Source: Pseudomonadota bacterium
GTDB lineage: Bacteria > Pseudomonadota > Gammaproteobacteria > Burkholderiales > Burkholderiaceae_C
Direction: 5' to 3'
NCBI GenBank assembly: GCA_021845505.1
Contig: JAJZVU010000001.1
Location: 124,001-188,000, forward strand
DNA length: 64,000 nucleotides
In this document: positions 1 through 7,514 of the stretch, in pieces
Position numbering within the stretch: position 1 is the stretch's first letter
Layout of the letters: every line of letters begins with the position of its first letter
Translations under genes and position numbers: made by a program
The notes under the pieces: model-generated
What the model was told of the DNA's origin: nothing
Seen by the model: only the letters and a program-made list of their open reading frames with translations
Database searches by the model: none

Positions 1-1
1 C

Positions 2-235
2 ATGATGTTCGAGGTCACCCGCAACTACAACGTGGTGATGGCGACCATGCCGGCCTGTGTGATCGCCTCGGTGATCGGCAGCCTGCTGCGCCACCGCTCG
101 GTCTACGCCGAGGCCCTCGGGCTGCGCGAGGAGCCCGAGGAACTGGGCCGCCAGGCGGCCGAGCACGCCTCCGGCCGGGCGGGCGGGGACGCCGCCGAAG
201 GGGCCGGGGCGACGGCCGCCGCCGGGCCCCGCTGA
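2..235 (+). CDS. ClC-family chloride channel/transporter, C-terminal fragment
   Basis: The reading frame is open to the left edge, so only the last 77 residues are visible and the first Met here need not be the start. The visible segment begins with MMFEVTRNYNVVMATMPACV, which matches the last membrane segments of ClC chloride channels, where a conserved FExT(R/G) stretch precedes a helix ending in a short cytoplasmic tail. After about residue 45 the sequence turns Ala/Gly/Glu-rich, as expected of an unstructured tail without CBS domains. A strong hairpin terminator follows, so it is the last gene of its transcript and is not co-transcribed with hpf. The family assignment rests on a short segment. 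Confidence 0.6.
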   Translation: MMFEVTRNYNVVMATMPACVIASVIGSLLRHRSVYAEALGLREEPEELGRQAAEHASGRAGGDAAEGAGATAAAGPR

Positions 236-251
236 ACCCCCGGAAGGGCCT

Positions 252-290
252 TCGACAAGCCGCGCGCTCGCGACGGCTTGTCGACCTTTT
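252..290 (+). terminator. Rho-independent terminator after the ClC gene
   Basis: A perfect 11-bp inverted repeat, TCGACAAGCCG at 252-262 and its complement at 274-284, encloses an 11-nt loop and is followed by CCTTTT at 285-290. It lies 17 nt past the ClC stop codon and separates that gene from hpf. The rest of the 236-553 gap holds the leader of hpf and no further gene that I can support. Confidence 0.8.
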
Positions 291-542
291 AGTGACAGTT
301 CGCGTGAATTGCTGGCCCATTCGACCAGAAAGGCCGGGTGTTCGGCCCATTCTTGCGGGTCGCGCGGCGGCCTCGCGGCAGCGCCGCCGGGGCCTTCCCG
401 CAGCGGCTTGATTTTGCTACGCGGCGGGCGCACACTGGCATCGCCGGGTCGCGCGCGGGCCGCGCGGCGCGCCCCGACGGCCTGCTGCGCCGGCGTCGAG
501 GGCTACCGGTAAGGACCTGCAACAACTGTTGTCATACGAATC

Positions 543-548
543 AGGAGG
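543..548 (+). promoter_or_regulatory. strong ribosome binding site of hpf
   Basis: AGGAGG lies 5 nt before the ATG at 554. This decides the start: the same frame stays open upstream to 338, but the family begins at this Met. Confidence 0.75.
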
Positions 549-553
549 GATTG

Positions 554-889
554 ATGAACCTGACCATCAGCGGCCATCACATGGAAGTCACCCCGGCGCT
601 GCGCAGCTACGTCGAATCCAAGCTGCACCGCGTGACCCGTCATTCCGACCAGCTGATCAGTGTCAACGTGCTGCTGTCGGTGGAAAAGCAGAAGGAAAAG
701 GAACGCCGGCAACGGGCCGAATGCAATCTGCAGCTCAAAGGACGCAACATCTTCGCCGAAAGCCAGGACCAGGACCTGTACGCCGCCATCGACGAACTCG
801 TCGACAAGCTCGACCGCCAGGTGGTCGAGCACAAGAACCGCACGCGGGCCCACCAGGCCGTTGCGGGCAAGCATCTGGCCGCCTCCTGA
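554..889 (+). CDS. hpf: ribosome hibernation promoting factor (short HPF/YhbH)
   Basis: This 111-residue protein matches the short HPF family, which binds the decoding centre of the 30S subunit in stationary phase and promotes 100S dimer formation. It begins MNLTISGHHMEVTPALRSYV, the family's first beta-strand and helix, and continues with the KQKEKERRQRAECNLQL strand and a terminal helix rich in basic residues. It lacks the long-form C-terminal dimerisation domain. The start is set by the AGGAGG site just upstream. It is followed by ptsN, the usual Proteobacterial order, although rpoN, which often precedes it, is not visible in this window. The gap to ptsN holds a minisatellite. Confidence 0.93.
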   Translation: MNLTISGHHMEVTPALRSYVESKLHRVTRHSDQLISVNVLLSVEKQKEKERRQRAECNLQLKGRNIFAESQDQDLYAAIDELVDKLDRQVVEHKNRTRAHQAVAGKHLAAS

Positions 890-939
890 GCCAGTGCACC
901 GGGGGGCCGGCGGCGGCTGGCACGCCCGCCCACCCTCCC

Positions 940-991
940 GGTCCACCCGGTCCACCCGGTCCACCCGATCCACCCCATCCACCCCATCCAC
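940..991 (+). repeat. 9-bp minisatellite between hpf and ptsN
   Basis: About six tandem copies of a 9-bp unit: three exact GGTCCACCC copies (940-966), then GATCCACCC, CATCCACCC and a partial CATCCAC. The 3' copies drift by one base in the first position. The array is intergenic, 51 nt after hpf and 172 nt before ptsN. Long ORFs through it on either strand are compositional artefacts. Confidence 0.85.
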
Positions 992-1163
992 GAATTGCCC
1001 GCGGGTCTTCGCCCCGCCGCACGACTGCCGATACACTGAGCCTGCACGCAAGCGGTGCCTGGACCCCGCCCGGCGGGCAGCCCGCACGGGCGGGCTGCCG
1101 TCGACGGCGAGCCGGCCTGCGCATGCGTACTCCGCAACCCACGTCAGCACGGAAACCGATGCC

Positions 1164-1634
1164 ATGAATCCCCTGGCCCAGATCCTGCCGCTGGCCCATG
1201 TCCAGGTGAATGTCGAGGCCAGCAGCAAGAAGCGGGCCTTCGAGTTCGCCGGGCTGCTGTTCGAGAACCATCTGGGGCTCGCGCGCTCGGTGGTCACCGA
1301 CAACCTGTTCGCCCGCGAGCGCATGGGCTCGACCGGCCTCGGCCAGGGCGTGGCGATACCCCATGGCCGCATCAAGGGCCTGAAACAGCCCAGCGCCGCA
1401 CTGGTGCGACTGGCCGCGGCGGTGCCCTTCGAGGCGCCCGACAACCAGCCGGTGCAACTGCTGGTGTTCCTGCTGGTTCCCGAGGCGGCGTCGGCCAAGC
1501 ACCTGGAACTGTTGTCGGTGATCGCCGAGATGCTGTCCGACGACGCGTTCCGCCAGCGCATGCTCGACGCCGCCGACGCCCAGGCCCTGCATCGCCTGGT
1601 GCACGACTGGGCGACCCTGCAGCATGCGGCCTGA
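1164..1634 (+). CDS. ptsN: nitrogen PTS enzyme IIA component PtsN (EIIA-Ntr)
   Basis: The 156-residue protein is the phosphoacceptor of the nitrogen phosphotransferase system (PtsP-NPr-EIIA-Ntr). It carries no sugar but regulates potassium transport, nitrogen responses and other targets. The active-site His is His67 in GQGVAIPHGRIKG, and the downstream strand VQLLVFLLVPEAASAKHLELL is typical of the family. Start chosen at ATG 1164 (MNPLAQILPL), where the family begins; the frame is open upstream through the minisatellite but has no homology there. hprK follows 36 nt later, so the two are probably co-transcribed. Confidence 0.93.
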   Translation: MNPLAQILPLAHVQVNVEASSKKRAFEFAGLLFENHLGLARSVVTDNLFARERMGSTGLGQGVAIPHGRIKGLKQPSAALVRLAAAVPFEAPDNQPVQLLVFLLVPEAASAKHLELLSVIAEMLSDDAFRQRMLDAADAQALHRLVHDWATLQHAA

Positions 1635-1670
1635 GCGCGTCCCGGCCGCCCGCGCCCCGGCCCGCCCGCG

Positions 1671-2627
1671 TTGAAAGCCGCCACCCTCTCCGCCGACCGG
1701 CTGTTCGAGGCCAACGCCGCGCTGCTCAAGTGGCGCTGGGTGGCCGGCCAGAGCCATCCCGAAAGGCGCTTCGACGACGCCGCGGTGCAAGGCGCAGCGT
1801 CGGGCGCCGACCTCGTCGGCTACCTGAACTACATCCACCCGTACCGGGTGCAGATCCTCGGCTGGCGCGAGGTGCATTACCTGATGCACGCCGACGAGGC
1901 CGACAGCGGTCGGCGGGTGCGCAGGGTGATCGGGCTGGGGCCGCCGGCGCTGGTCATCGCCGACGGTCAGGAGCCGCCGCCGCCGCTGCTCAGGACCTGC
2001 GACGACGCCGGCATCCCGGTGTTCGTCACCGAGGAGCCCGCGGCCTTTGTCATCGACGTGCTGCGCACCTACCTGGGCAAGCTGTTCGCCAACCGCACCA
2101 CGCTGCACGGGGTGTTCATGGACATCCTCGGCCTGGGCGTGCTGATCACCGGCGAATCCGGGCTGGGCAAGAGCGAACTCGGGCTGGAACTCATCTCCCG
2201 CGGCCACGGCCTGGTCGCCGACGACTGCGTCGAGTTGCTGCGGGTGACCCAGAGCACCATCGAAGGCCAGTGCCCGCCGCTGCTGCAGAACCTGCTGGAG
2301 GTGCGGGGGATCGGCATCCTCGATATCCGCACCATCTTCGGGGAGACCGCGGTCAGGCGCAAGATGCGCCTGCGGCTGATCGTGCATCTGGTTCGCCGCG
2401 ACACCCAGGATTCGGACTTCGAGCGCCTGCCCAGCGGCAATGTGCGTCAGGACGTGCTCGGGGTGTCGATCCGCAAGGTGCTGATCCCGGTGGAGGCGGG
2501 CCGCAACCTGGCGGTGCTGGTCGAGGCCGCGGTGCGCAACACCATCCTGCAACTGCGGGGGATCGACACCTTCAAGGAATTCCAGGAGCGCCAGCGCCAG
2601 GCCATGCTCGACGGGGGCGACGACTGA
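1671..2627 (+). CDS. hprK: HPr kinase/phosphorylase
   Basis: A 318-residue bifunctional enzyme that phosphorylates and dephosphorylates a serine of HPr-like proteins, using ATP or pyrophosphate. The N-terminal MurF-like domain covers roughly residues 1-135. The C-terminal catalytic domain has a Walker A motif GESGLGKS at 161-168 and the family signature [10 protein letters not shown] near residue 210. Start taken at TTG 1671 ([17 protein letters not shown]), since no ATG lies near the expected N-terminus. In betaproteobacteria the gene sits with ptsN in an incomplete PTS thought to be purely regulatory, as here. Confidence 0.93.
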   Translation: MKAATLSADRLFEANAALLKWRWVAGQSHPERRFDDAAVQGAASGADLVGYLNYIHPYRVQILGWREVHYLMHADEADSGRRVRRVIGLGPPALVIADGQEPPPPLLRTCDDAGIPVFVTEEPAAFVIDVLRTYLGKLFANRTTLHGVFMDILGLGVLITGESGLGKSELGLELISRGHGLVADDCVELLRVTQSTIEGQCPPLLQNLLEVRGIGILDIRTIFGETAVRRKMRLRLIVHLVRRDTQDSDFERLPSGNVRQDVLGVSIRKVLIPVEAGRNLAVLVEAAVRNTILQLRGIDTFKEFQERQRQAMLDGGDD

Positions 2628-2647
2628 ACGCCCGCGCGGCGCAGCCC

Positions 2648-3097
2648 TCAGCCGCCGGTGCTGCGCGGGCGGAAGGGGCAGTCCTCGCGGGTGCAGTTGG
2701 CGTACAGCGCCAGCGAGTGGTCCTGCAACGCGAAGCCCCGCTCGGCGGCGATGTTGCGCTGGCGGCGCTCGATCTCGGCGTCGACGAACTCCTCGACGCG
2801 CCCGCAGTCCAGGCACAGCAGGTGATCGTGGTGCTTGCCCTCGTTGATCTCGAACATCGCCTTGCCGGACTCGAAATGGGTGCGCGACAGGATTCCGGCC
2901 TGCTCGAACTGGGTGAGTACCCGGTACACCGTGGCCAGCCCGATGTCCCGCGTGTTGTCGTTGAGCAGCTCGCGGTAGACGTCCTCGGCGGTCATGTGGC
3001 GCAGCGCTCCCTTCTGGAAGATTTCCAGAATCCTCAGGCGTGGCTGGGTGACCTTCAGCCCCGTGCTGCGCAAGCCTTGGGCGTTCGAAACCGTCAT
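2648..3097 (-). CDS. fur: ferric uptake regulator Fur
   Basis: A 149-residue metal-responsive repressor. The N-terminal winged helix (about 10-80) includes LATVYRVLTQFEQAGILSR, the Fur DNA-recognition region. The dimerisation domain holds the metal site HHDHLLCLDC at 89-98 (His89, His90, Asp91, His92 with Cys95 and Cys98) and a second Cys pair, Cys135 and Cys140, as in zinc-structured Fur. It is convergent with hprK and divergent from bamE, an arrangement conserved in many beta- and gammaproteobacteria. The spacer to bamE has AT-rich hexamers on both strands that could be divergent -10 boxes. Confidence 0.96.
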   Translation of the reverse strand: MTVSNAQGLRSTGLKVTQPRLRILEIFQKGALRHMTAEDVYRELLNDNTRDIGLATVYRVLTQFEQAGILSRTHFESGKAMFEINEGKHHDHLLCLDCGRVEEFVDAEIERRQRNIAAERGFALQDHSLALYANCTREDCPFRPRSTGG

Positions 3098-3109
3098 GGG
3101 GGCGGGGGG

Positions 3110-3135
3110 TGTTTAGAATCCGCATGATAGTTCAG
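3110..3135. promoter_or_regulatory. possible divergent promoter elements between fur and bamE
   Basis: This is the only AT-rich patch in the spacer. TAGAAT at 3114-3119 could serve as a -10 for bamE, and TATCAT read on the minus strand (3124-3129) as a -10 for fur. I could not identify convincing -35 boxes or a Fur box, so this is a weak call. Confidence 0.3.
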
Positions 3136-3219
3136 CCCTCCCCAGCGCCCAAGCCGCCTTGCGGCGGTCGCGCGAACCGGTGCCGACCGGTTGCCGCGCG
3201 CCTCACATCCCTGATCGCA

Positions 3220-3891
3220 ATGCCCCTGTCGTCCATGTTGGAACACCGAGCCGCGCGCCTCGCCCTCGGCTGCGCGCTGGGGCTGCTGGCCTTGGCGACG
3301 CTGGGCGCCTGCAGCACGCAAACGCAGCGGCGCGACCTGACGAGCCTGTTCAAGCCCTACCGCATCGACGTCATCCAGGGCAATTTCGTGTCGCGCGAAA
3401 TGGCCGCGGAGCTGCACCCGGGGATGACCAAGGCGCAGGTGCGCAACATCCTGGGAACGCCTCTGCTGGAGGACGTGTTCCACGCCGACCGCTGGGAGTA
3501 TGTGTTCAGCCTGCGCCAGGGCTACCAGCCGCCGATCGTCCGCCGCTTCACCGTGGTGTTCGACAAGCAGGGCCGGCTGCTGCGCACCCAGGGCGACCCG
3601 CTGCCCTCGGAGGACCAGTTCGTCGCCCAGATCGACGCGCTGCACGATGGCAGCAAGGAACCCAAGCTGACCCGCGCGCAACTGCAGGCGCAGATCTCCG
3701 CCGCGCAGAAGAAGCTCGCTGCGCGCAAGCCGGCGCACGCCGCGTCCGCGGCGGGCCCGCTGAGCGTGGTCGCGCCGCCTGCGGAAATCGACAAGCTGCG
3801 CGCGCTGGCCGCACGCGACGACCAGCAGGTGCTGCAACCGCCCGCGTCGCAGCCGCAGATCTCGCTGCTGCCGCAGGCCGGCGGGCAATGA
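3220..3891 (+). CDS. bamE: outer-membrane assembly lipoprotein BamE (SmpA/OmlA)
   Basis: A 223-residue lipoprotein of the BAM outer-membrane protein assembly complex. The N-terminal signal ends in the lipobox LGAC, with lipidated Cys31. The SmpA/OmlA domain spans about 40-120 and contains LHPGMTKAQVRNILGTPL and DRWEYVFSL, both hallmarks. About 100 residues of low-complexity Ala/Gln-rich C-terminal extension follow, longer than the roughly 115-residue E. coli protein but common in Burkholderiales. Start at ATG 3220, with ATG 3235 an alternative that keeps the signal peptide intact. dapB follows 45 nt downstream. Confidence 0.92.
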   Translation: MPLSSMLEHRAARLALGCALGLLALATLGACSTQTQRRDLTSLFKPYRIDVIQGNFVSREMAAELHPGMTKAQVRNILGTPLLEDVFHADRWEYVFSLRQGYQPPIVRRFTVVFDKQGRLLRTQGDPLPSEDQFVAQIDALHDGSKEPKLTRAQLQAQISAAQKKLAARKPAHAASAAGPLSVVAPPAEIDKLRALAARDDQQVLQPPASQPQISLLPQAGGQ

Positions 3892-3936
3892 CGGCGGCAG
3901 GCGGGGCTCGCCGATGACCACCTGGGGCAGACCATC

Positions 3937-4749
3937 GTGAGCCAGCCGTACCGCATCGCGATCGCAGGCTGTGGCGGCCGCATGGGCCGCATGCTGATCG
4001 AGGCCGTGGCCGCGGCCCCCGACTGCCGGCTGGCCGGCGCGCTGGCCCGCGCAGGCTCGCCGCTGCTCGGGCAGGATGCCGGAGCCGCGCTGGGGCTGCG
4101 AACCGGGGTGCCGGTGGTGGCCGAGCCCGGGCAGGCGCTGCGCGACAGCGCGTTCCTGATCGACTTCACCCGCCCCGAGGCGACGCTGGCGAACCTGCGC
4201 GCCTGCGTGGCCGCCGGCGTCGCGATGGTCATCGGCACCACCGGCTTCGACGCCGAGGGCCTGCTGCGCATCGCCGACGCGGCGCGCCACATCCCGCTGG
4301 TGTTCTCGCCCAACATGAGCGTCGGGGTCAACGTGGTGCTCAAGCTGCTCGAGCAGGCCGGGCGTGCGCTCGGCTCGGGTTTCGACATCGAGGTCATCGA
4401 GGCCCACCATCGCCACAAGGTCGACGCCCCGTCGGGCACCGCGCTGAAGATGGGCGAGGTGGTCGCGCGCGCCGCCGGACGCGACTGGCCGGGCGACGCC
4501 GTGTGGGCGCGCCACGGCCACACGGGAGCGCGCGCCGCCGGGTCGATCGGCTTCGCGGTGGTGCGCGGCGGCGACATCGTCGGCGACCACACGGTGCTGT
4601 TCGCCGGCACCGGCGAAAGGGTCGAGATCACCCACAAGTCGAGCAGCCGCGCCACCTACGCCGAAGGCAGCCTGCGCGCGGTGCGCTTTCTCGACGGCCG
4701 CTCCCCCGGGCTGTACGACATGCACGACGTGCTCGGCCTGAAGGACTGA
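3937..4749 (+). CDS. dapB: 4-hydroxy-tetrahydrodipicolinate reductase
   Basis: A 270-residue cytosolic enzyme of lysine/diaminopimelate synthesis that reduces 4-hydroxy-tetrahydrodipicolinate with NAD(P)H. The cofactor loop GCGGRMGRM is at 11-19. The catalytic signature [15 protein letters not shown] is at 155-169, with His157 and Lys161 as the presumed acid/base pair. Start is GTG 3937; ATG codons slightly upstream are out of frame. It lies in the direction of bamE and the ExbB-like gene, with a 24-nt gap to the latter, so one transcript is likely. Confidence 0.95.
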   Translation: MSQPYRIAIAGCGGRMGRMLIEAVAAAPDCRLAGALARAGSPLLGQDAGAALGLRTGVPVVAEPGQALRDSAFLIDFTRPEATLANLRACVAAGVAMVIGTTGFDAEGLLRIADAARHIPLVFSPNMSVGVNVVLKLLEQAGRALGSGFDIEVIEAHHRHKVDAPSGTALKMGEVVARAAGRDWPGDAVWARHGHTGARAAGSIGFAVVRGGDIVGDHTVLFAGTGERVEITHKSSSRATYAEGSLRAVRFLDGRSPGLYDMHDVLGLKD

Positions 4750-4773
4750 ATCCGCGCCTGCGGCCCGACCGAC

Positions 4774-5436
4774 ATGCAGTCCGGCTGGACATCCTGGCTC
4801 CAGGGCGACCCGCTGATGCAGGCGGTGGCGCTGCTGCTGCTGGCCATGTCGCTGTCGAGCTGGTTCGTGATCTTCTGGAAGACCGCGCTGCTCGCGCGCA
4901 GCGCGCGGCGCGTGCCGCGCGCCATCGCCGCCTTCTGGGCCGCGCCCAGCGCCGCGGCGGCGGCGCAGGCCGCGGCGGCGGCCGATCCCGACGGCCCTGC
5001 CGCCGCGCTGGCGGCCAGTTGCCTGGGCCTGGCCCGCGACCCGGGGCATGCCTGGCAGGCGCACGCCGACCGCGTGCGCCGCCAGTTGCGCGACAGCCTG
5101 GACGACGCCAGCCGTCGATTGCACGCCGGCCATGTGCTGCTGGCCAGCGTGGGCAGCACGGCGCCTTTCGTCGGGCTGTTCGGAACGGTCTGGGGAATCG
5201 AACACGCGCTGCTGGCCATGGCTGCCAGCCGCCAGCTGGGCATCGCCCAGGTCGCAGCGCCGGTGGGTGCGACCCTGGTCATGACCGCTGCCGGGCTGGC
5301 GGTGGCCATCCCGGCGGTGCTGGCCTACAACGCGCTGGGCAAGCGCGCTCGCGCGCTGGATTCGCAGCTCGAGGGGTTCGCCCTCGACCTGCAGCATCTG
5401 CTGGGGGCGGCCGGCGAGCAGCCGGCACAGCGCTGA
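4774..5436 (+). CDS. MotA/TolQ/ExbB-family proton channel protein
   Basis: The 220-residue protein has the ExbB/TolQ layout: one N-terminal membrane segment (about 15-36), a long Ala-rich cytoplasmic stretch, and two C-terminal segments. The conserved block VGSTAPFVGLFGTVWGIEHA and the final helix pair ending AVAIPAVLAYNALG are diagnostic. ExbB/TolQ channels use proton flow to energise ExbD-TonB or TolR partners. No ExbD or TolR gene follows; the next gene, 2 nt away, is an arginase, so the partner must be encoded elsewhere. I therefore give no symbol. Confidence 0.85.
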   Translation: MQSGWTSWLQGDPLMQAVALLLLAMSLSSWFVIFWKTALLARSARRVPRAIAAFWAAPSAAAAAQAAAAADPDGPAAALAASCLGLARDPGHAWQAHADRVRRQLRDSLDDASRRLHAGHVLLASVGSTAPFVGLFGTVWGIEHALLAMAASRQLGIAQVAAPVGATLVMTAAGLAVAIPAVLAYNALGKRARALDSQLEGFALDLQHLLGAAGEQPAQR

Positions 5437-5438
5437 GC

Positions 5439-6362
5439 ATGAGCGCGCGCGGCCTGCGGCTGATCGGCGCGCCCACCGACGTCGGCGCCGGGGTGCGCGG
5501 CGCCTCGATGGGCCCGGAGGCGCTGCGCGTGGCCGGGCTGCTGCCCCAGCTGCGGGCCCTCGGGCTCGAGGTCCGCGACCGCGGCAACCTCGACGGCCCG
5601 GGCAACCCGGCGGGGTCCGCGCAGGACGGCTGGCGTCACCTGCCCGAGGTCCTGGCATGGTGTCGCGCGGTGCGCGACGCCACCGCGCAGGCGCTGCGCG
5701 AAGGGGATCTGCCGCTGCTGCTCGGCGGCGACCACAGCCTGGCCTTCGGCTCCGTCGCCGCGGTGGCCTCGCATTGCCGGGACGTCGGGCGCGAGCTGCG
5801 CGTGCTGTGGCTGGACGCGCATGCCGACTTCAACACCCGCGAGACCACGCCCAGCGGCAACCTGCACGGCATGGTGCTGGCCTGCCTGTGCGGCCAGGGG
5901 CCCGAGGAACTGCTGCAGCTGGCGTCGACCCGGCCGGTGCTGCGCGCCGGGCAGGTACGCCTGCTGGGGGTGCGCAGTGTCGACGAACTCGAGCGCCGCA
6001 GGGTGCTGCGCGAGGCGCTGCCGGTGCTGGACATGCGCGCCATCGACGAGACCGGGATGCGCCAGGCGATGCAACGCGTACTCGAGGGCATCGGCCCGCG
6101 CACCCACCTGCACCTGAGCCTGGACGTGGACTTCCTCGACCCCGAGACGGCGCCCGGCGTGGCCACCGCGGTGCGCGGCGGCCCGACGTGGCGGGAAGCG
6201 CAGCTGTGCATGGAAATGCTCGCCGATACCGGCTGCGTGGCGTCGGTCGACGTGGTCGAGCTGAACCCCGCGCTCGACATGCGCAACCGCAGCGCCGAGG
6301 CGCTGGTGGAACTGCTGCTCAGCCTGTTCGGCCGCTCGACCCTGCTGCGCCCGCCGGGCTAG
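5439..6362 (+). CDS. arginase (ureohydrolase family)
   Basis: A 307-residue binuclear manganese hydrolase, most like arginase (arginine to ornithine and urea). The metal ligands are visible in order: GGDHSLAFGS with His99, DAHADFN with Asp126, His128 and Asp130, and SLDVDFLDP with Asp229 and Asp231. The N-terminal GAPTDVGAGVRGASMGPEAL and the NLHGM segment after the second motif fit arginase better than agmatinase, but formiminoglutamase or another ureohydrolase is not excluded. It starts 2 nt after the ExbB-like stop and is convergent with the EamA gene 15 nt on. Arginine-derived nitrogen fits the nitrogen-control genes nearby. Confidence 0.85.
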   Translation: MSARGLRLIGAPTDVGAGVRGASMGPEALRVAGLLPQLRALGLEVRDRGNLDGPGNPAGSAQDGWRHLPEVLAWCRAVRDATAQALREGDLPLLLGGDHSLAFGSVAAVASHCRDVGRELRVLWLDAHADFNTRETTPSGNLHGMVLACLCGQGPEELLQLASTRPVLRAGQVRLLGVRSVDELERRRVLREALPVLDMRAIDETGMRQAMQRVLEGIGPRTHLHLSLDVDFLDPETAPGVATAVRGGPTWREAQLCMEMLADTGCVASVDVVELNPALDMRNRSAEALVELLLSLFGRSTLLRPPG

Positions 6363-6377
6363 CGCGGGCCCTGCGCG

Positions 6378-7274
6378 TCAGCGCGCGGCCCCGCGCAGCA
6401 ACAGCAGCAGCGCGGCGGCGATCACCCCGACTCCGGCGAGCTCCGAAGCTCCCGGGCGCTCGCCCAGCCAGGCCCAGGCCATCAGCACGCCGGTGGTCGG
6501 GATCGCCAGGCTCGACAGCCCGGCCACGCCGGCCGGCAGGCGCTGCACCACATAGGACCACAGCGTCCACGCCAGCCCGCCGGAGAGCAGCACGTTGAAG
6601 CCCAGCGCTGCGACCATGCCGACGCCCCAGTGCACCGGCCGCTCGGGGACCACCAGCGCGAGCGCGCACAGCACCACGCCGCCGAGCAGCATCTGCCAGG
6701 CGGTCATGCGCAAGGCCGACAGCCCCTGCCCCTGGCGCAGGAACAGTCGCTTGCTCAGCACCGTCCCGGCGGCCCAGCCGATCCCGGCGACCACCGCCAG
6801 CGCGCCATTGGGCAAGTCGGCATGGCGCCCCCACGGCCGCAGCACCAGCAGCATGCCCAGCGCCGCCAGCGCGACGCTGGCCCATTGCGCGAGCCGCAGG
6901 CGCTCGTGCAGGAACATCCGGGCCATCAACAACGCCCAGAACGGCATGGTGTAGACCAGCAGCGCGGTCTGGCCGGCTCCGCCGCGGACCAGCGCCCATT
7001 GCGCCAGCGCGGTGAAGGCCGTGGTCTGGGTCAGCCCGACCGCCAGCGTCGGGCCCAGCGCCGGCGGGGCCAGGCTTTCGCCGCGCAGCAGCAGCACGAT
7101 GAACAGCACCGCCGAAGCCCCGGCGTAGCGCATCGCGGAAAAATCGAAAGGCCCGCAATAGCGCATGGCCAGCTTCATCACGATCCAGTTGGAACTCCAG
7201 ATCAGGGTCAGCAGCAGCAGCGCCAGCAGCGCGGCACCGGGTACGCCGCCGCGCGGCCGGGGAAGGGAGTTCAT
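6378..7274 (-). CDS. EamA/DMT-superfamily membrane transporter
   Basis: A 298-residue inner-membrane protein with about ten predicted membrane segments in two EamA halves. The first half starts LIWSSNWIVMKLAMRYCGPF, and the second starts near GIGWAAGTVLSKRL. The end AWAWLGERPGASELAG is the usual conserved EamA glutamate segment. Members export metabolites or amino acids, but the substrate cannot be read from sequence. Start at the ATG with its first base at 7274; the frame continues far upstream only as an artefact. It diverges from the ammonium transporter, and the NtrC-type sites lie between the two, so nitrogen control of this gene too is conceivable. Confidence 0.85.
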   Translation of the reverse strand: MNSLPRPRGGVPGAALLALLLLTLIWSSNWIVMKLAMRYCGPFDFSAMRYAGASAVLFIVLLLRGESLAPPALGPTLAVGLTQTTAFTALAQWALVRGGAGQTALLVYTMPFWALLMARMFLHERLRLAQWASVALAALGMLLVLRPWGRHADLPNGALAVVAGIGWAAGTVLSKRLFLRQGQGLSALRMTAWQMLLGGVVLCALALVVPERPVHWGVGMVAALGFNVLLSGGLAWTLWSYVVQRLPAGVAGLSSLAIPTTGVLMAWAWLGERPGASELAGVGVIAAALLLLLRGAAR

Positions 7275-7320
7275 GGCGGGATCGTAGATCGGCGGCGGGC
7301 AACGCGCAGCCCGGAGTGAC

Positions 7321-7385
7321 GCACCATTGTGGTGCATCCGTATCCCGGCACCGCACCAGGGTGATGCAGCGAACCACCGTGGTGC
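7321..7385 (+). promoter_or_regulatory. three NtrC-type enhancer sites upstream of amt
   Basis: Three copies of the NtrC pattern GCACCA-N3-TGGTGC are present: GCACCATTGTGGTGC at 7321-7335 (perfect), GCACCAGGGTGATGC at 7353-7367 (one mismatch) and GAACCACCGTGGTGC at 7371-7385 (one mismatch). Their centres lie about 140, 108 and 90 bp upstream of the transcription start expected from the sigma-54 promoter, the usual enhancer distance. Site recognition is seen in sequence; binding by NtrC is inferred from the consensus. Confidence 0.85.
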
Positions 7386-7441
7386 GTGCAGGCCCCGCCG
7401 GCCGCGGGCCGCGCACCCTATCGGCGCCATCCGCACGGTTT

Positions 7442-7457
7442 TGGAACATTTCTTGCT
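7442..7457 (+). promoter_or_regulatory. sigma-54 (-24/-12) promoter of amt
   Basis: TGGAACATTTCTTGCT places GG at 7443-7444 and GC at 7455-7456, with the mandatory 10-nt spacing, and matches TGGCAC-N5-TTGC at all but one base. Transcription should start near 7468, about 47 nt before the amt ATG. Together with the upstream NtrC sites this forms a complete nitrogen-regulated promoter. Confidence 0.85.
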
Positions 7458-7514
7458 TCCTGACGGGGTCTGTCTTCCATCCCGGTGCATCCGCCCGCAC
7501 GGAGTCCTCCGCCC

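Noticed and set aside
940-991. CRISPR array
   Set aside because: The 9-bp units are directly abutting without spacers, which is a minisatellite; no cas genes are in the window.
2627-2648. Fur box or terminator between hprK and fur
   Set aside because: The 20-nt convergent gap has neither a hairpin nor a recognisable Fur-binding repeat.
735-3125. Long minus-strand open frame across ptsN and hprK
   Set aside because: It is antisense to well-recognised genes, has a Gln/His/Arg-rich composition typical of GC-rich shadow frames, and contains no family motif.
7485-7514. Earlier start for the ammonium transporter
   Set aside because: The added MHPPARSPPP has no family similarity and the ribosome site (GGAG at 7501-7504) points to ATG 7515.
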